A stretch of DNA of 64,000 bases from Paraspadella gotoi (taxonomy: Eukaryota > Chaetognatha): the NCBI GenBank assembly GCA_051294375.1, contig CM119266.1, forward strand, positions 749,554 to 813,553, written 5' to 3'. The position numbers and the translations under genes were made by a program. The notes beneath the pieces were generated by a model. That model was not told where the DNA came from. It saw only the letters and a program-made list of their open reading frames with translations, and made no database searches. This document shows, one piece after another, positions 61,301-64,000 of the stretch. How positions within the stretch are numbered: the stretch's first letter is position 1; every line of letters begins with the position of its first letter.

Positions 61301-63837
61301 TCACTTCATCTTTGGGTTTTTGGCTTTTTGACAACGCGAGCACATTTTTGTGTCCACTGCCATTATCGATTTTGCGCCTCCACCCTCATCTTTCGAAGCC
61401 ACCACTTCATTGCCCACACCCTATCATTTGCCCACTCCACTATTTTTATTTCCCACACTCACCCACACAACATCTTTGCCCAAGTCACTGTTTCATTCCC
61501 CACACTAACGTTTCAGTCAATACCGCAACTTTTTTTACTTGCCACACGCACGGGCCAAGTCCACCCAACAAAATTTGCCCACATTTGCCCACATTCGCCC
61601 ACTACCCACACTAACGTTTCAGTTAAGTCGACGACTTCTTCGCTGACGCTGAGGAATCGAAAAAAGTTTTGAAAGATGAGAACGATTGTGGCGATGGGAG
61701 CGCAGGCGAGGAACCCGATCCAGATCGATTGTTGGAACACGATCCCAATTCTCTGAAAATTAAATAGCTGGTGACATGGAATGGAATAGGTGACATGGAA
61801 TGGAATTAGGTGACATGGTATGGAATTAAGTGACATGGAATGGAATTGGATGGCATGGAGTGAAATTTGGTGATATGCAATAGAATTAGGTGACACTTTT
61901 GAAGAATACGTATATTTAGACATTTTCTGTTTGAGTTGAAAGAAGGAAATAAAACGAAAATAAATGTGTATTTTGGTCTCATTTGTTTCATTCCCGTTCA
62001 CTCACTTTCAAGTCCTGTTTTCCGTGAGCCTGTGACATTAGAGTTTCACAGGCGCTCGACAGACCGAGTAGAGCCGAGTTTCCACAGACGTTCACGATCG
62101 CCGTCGATATTCCTGACGTGGTGATTTATATTTATATAGAATAGAACTCAACACTAACATTCCTTTCCTCTTCTGTCGCTAATATTAAAGATATAATAAC
62201 ATTAGCTACAATCATTGTAAATTTCCGAAAGCACCCCTTTTCTGTTCCGAATTTCTAAACTTAATAATTAAAACCTTGTGGCGAATCCTAAATTCGCCTC
62301 CCGTATAGCTTGGTGAAACTTAGCTCGTTCCATTGACTTGGACAGCTAAGTACTCATTTACCAACCGTGAGTTCCGGGTTCAAACCCCTTACCCCTTACC
62401 CCTTACCCCTTACACCCCTGGCATCACACATGTCCTTCCATATTAACCTAAATATTTAAAGCTAATATCTTACCAAATCCTTAATCCTAAAACTTAACCC
62501 TAACCCTAATTTCTACTCAAAAACCTGAATCAATAATATATTGCCAAATCAATAACCTAATCTTTCATATAATCATTAACTCAAAACCTTAACCTAAACT
62601 ATGATTTAAAAGCTTACTTCTTTTTATGTTAAAGCTAAAATGGGACAATTTCGAAATATAATGCCAAACCGAGAACCACGTCTTAAGTTTTACTTTTAAC
62701 TTTTAACATTTTTTCTTACATTCCCCTAATCGATTTGAGGCTTATTCCATTTTAAAAAGGAAGAGCTAGGCACAATTTTAGTGAAATTAATTAAACTTAT
62801 GTAATCGCCATTACGTCACCATTCTTTCTGGCCATCTTGATAAGGTGATAAGTTTTTTCGATTTCGAGCGCCGCGAATCTTTATCTTGATGGCCAAAAGG
62901 TGTAATAGTATATCTCTTATGTATCCTTAATTTATTTGTAAACTTAAAACAGAGAAAAAACCTATCGAAAAAGAACAAATAATGAAATAAAGCGAAAAAA
63001 GACGAAAGAAAAACATTGGTTAAACTTAAAATCCACAAAAGTAATTATTTCATTATTTTGTACGCAGACGCAGCTGGGGAAATCCGAATAAAAAAATACG
63101 TATATTTACGTGAATTATACGAAATTCGTTGGTTCTTATACATTTGGGAGAATAGCAAACACGTAGAGTAGGTAGGTTTACTATAGCACAGATATGGGAA
63201 AGAATTACACACCGTCATTAGGCTGATCTGAAGAGACAGAAATAATTGTTATGAGTTAGTGACAGAACCGTTCAATATCAAGCAGTCCCTGAGATTCGGA
63301 TAAGGCTGTCACACTGAGTTACAGGCGGGTTAAGCGACCCGTACCTCTTAACTGCTAGGCGGCCACCGGGTAGAACGCCGGACCTTTGGGTTGGGAGGAA
63401 AATGGCTTGCCTCCTGCACCAATGGCCGCTGATGAACGGTTGGTGGATTTTAGTCCACCATACTTTTTTAAATGTCTTTTGAACGCCTTTTGACACAACC
63501 ATCAGTTTAAAACTTACCCACGGCGCATACCTTACCCACAGCCATGACTCACACATAGCCGCCCTTGCGAAGTTTTCTTACAGACAGATAGAGCGAGACT
63601 CACCGTAGACTTTCTCTCTTGACTTACCCTTGGCCACTATCTCAAGACTCACCCACGGCCGCCAGCGCGTCTTTCCCCAGTCTCCCGATAAAAGGAATAG
63701 AGATGAATCCAAACATGACGAGCGCCAATTGCGTCAGGATGATCGGCCAACAGAGCGACACCAAATGGACCAACGTCGCCCAACACCCCGTCGGGAAAAA
63801 ATGGTGGCACAACAGCTCGTAGCATGTTGTCGCTTTT
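58309..63837 (-). CDS. MATE family transporter 2 (SLC47-like), tandem paralogue
   Basis: Same family and strand as the neighbour at 51.7-57 kb. Minus-strand exons: 63837-63653 (LCWPIILTQLALVMFGFISI, GRLGKDALAAV), 62112-62006 (GLSSACETLMSQAHGKQDL), 61752-61616, 61194-61043 (LNVIYLALMKFLQCQ), 60527-60328 (HLSMGVAGSAIA), 60017-59864 (WWAFEIGMIACALVDE, SIAVGNELG), 59712-59554 (GCGRPDVAKTVANVSFLISV), 59383-59273 (SNGVIRGCGRQKVGAILNFV), about 58968-58879 (YYVIALPVGLSLL, LGFWIGQ) and 58812-58309 (VFAQFVQSTSLLCYQ, Pro/Ser-rich tail, last membrane segment FMVLTFGICGAIGFL). About 600 residues; the first exon lies outside the window. Core exon lengths (107, 137, 152, 200, 154, 159, 111) match the paralogue exactly. 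The donor after 61043 reads GC, not GT. Confidence 0.9.
60615..60745. repeat. Intronic repeat that is the empty site for the SINE-like element
   Basis: 'cattatcttgtaag...ggcaagatagcttattta...ttatattggttgtaccaatttc' matches 54465-54530 joined directly to 54769-54833. The junction at about 60689 has a single ATAG. Confidence 0.85.
61500..61625. repeat. Duplicated splice-donor flank 'cccacactaacgtttcagt'
   Basis: The sequence across the 5' splice site of the MATE 2 exon ending at 61616 recurs at about 61499-61518 within the intron, with 'gcccacattt' repeats between. Confidence 0.6.
61771..61885. repeat. About 21-bp 'ggtgacatggaatggaatta' minisatellite
   Basis: Five or six degenerate units in a MATE 2 intron. 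Confidence 0.85.
62330..62412 (+). repeat. tRNA-like B box joined to (CCCCTTA)n
   Basis: 'gagttccgggttcaaacccc' holds a B-box-like GGTTCAAACCCC, preceded by 'cttagctcgttcc'. It runs straight into four CCCCTTA units. 'aaccctaaccctaat' follows at about 62500. Confidence 0.4.
62420..63225. other. MATE 2 intron, AT-rich
   Basis: Apart from scattered CCTAA-like units before 62600, nothing was seen. Confidence 0.45.
63229..63461 (-). mobile_element. tRNA-derived SINE-like element, copy C
   Basis: Full-length by comparison with copy B, from 'tgaagagacag' to the terminal hairpin 'ggtggattttagtccacc' on the + strand. It has diverged more (for example 'accgggtagaacgccgg' in the T-arm). No clear target-site duplication. 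Confidence 0.7.
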
Positions 63838-64000
63838 CTAAAAATAGATTTTATGATTTAGTGATTGTGATAGATAGAGTGTTTAAGTAAAATTATGACG
63901 TTATCTCAACAACTGTGAAATAAAAACCAAATTATTGATCACGAATAACAAGAAAGCCAAATTAATAAAATTATTCTAAAACAGAGAAAATACTATACTA

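Overview
The window looks like draft nuclear genome from an invertebrate animal. Evidence for an animal: multi-exon genes with GT-AG introns for a secreted GH18 chitinase, a globin, a tetraspanin and two tandem MATE (SLC47-type) transporters. A nucleoside hydrolase, a family absent from mammals, argues against a vertebrate. Degenerate CCCTAA/TTAGGG tracts suit an animal with TTAGGG telomeres. I cannot name the phylum. The DNA is gene-poor and very rich in (GA)n/(CT)n, (GAC)n/(GTC)n and ATTT/GAAA microsatellites, minisatellites and foldback elements. Fifteen N gaps interrupt it, many beside CT/GA arrays. Several local near-duplications with single-base indels sit next to gaps, so frameshifts here should not be read as pseudogenes without checking.

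Layout. 1-16 kb: mostly low complexity: duplicated gap edges, CT/GA arrays, a long polypyrimidine-to-polypurine stretch, a cluster of TGACGTCA sites overlapping a candidate exon, and a 1.25 kb 45-bp satellite. 16-18 kb: two Thr-rich ORFs. 18.3-20.75 kb: a globin gene (+) whose introns carry (GGAAT)n and a MITE with a telomere-like core. 21-27 kb: foldback elements and a 1.6 kb near-identical direct duplication. 27-36.5 kb: an eight-exon GH18 chitinase (-); its first three exons are present twice in error-laden copies that differ by a 265-bp transposon-like insertion. 38-39 kb: an acidic trinucleotide array and the first tRNA-Phe. 42-44.6 kb: a seven-exon secreted nucleoside hydrolase (+), with a second tRNA-Phe antisense in its last intron. 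47.3-50.3 kb: a tetraspanin (+). 51.7-57 kb and 58.3-63.8 kb: two tandem MATE genes (-) with the same exon lengths through the core. A tRNA-derived SINE-like family occurs three times at 28, 54.6 and 63.3 kb.

The genes do not form an operon or an obvious pathway. The clearest new observations are: the SINE-like element with a paralogous empty site; perfect or near-perfect hairpins with arms up to 50 bp; a minisatellite that multiplies the first chitinase splice donor; active-site substitutions in the nucleoside hydrolase; and intron and splice-site differences between the MATE paralogues. I saw no prokaryotic system, CRISPR array or convincing viral gene.
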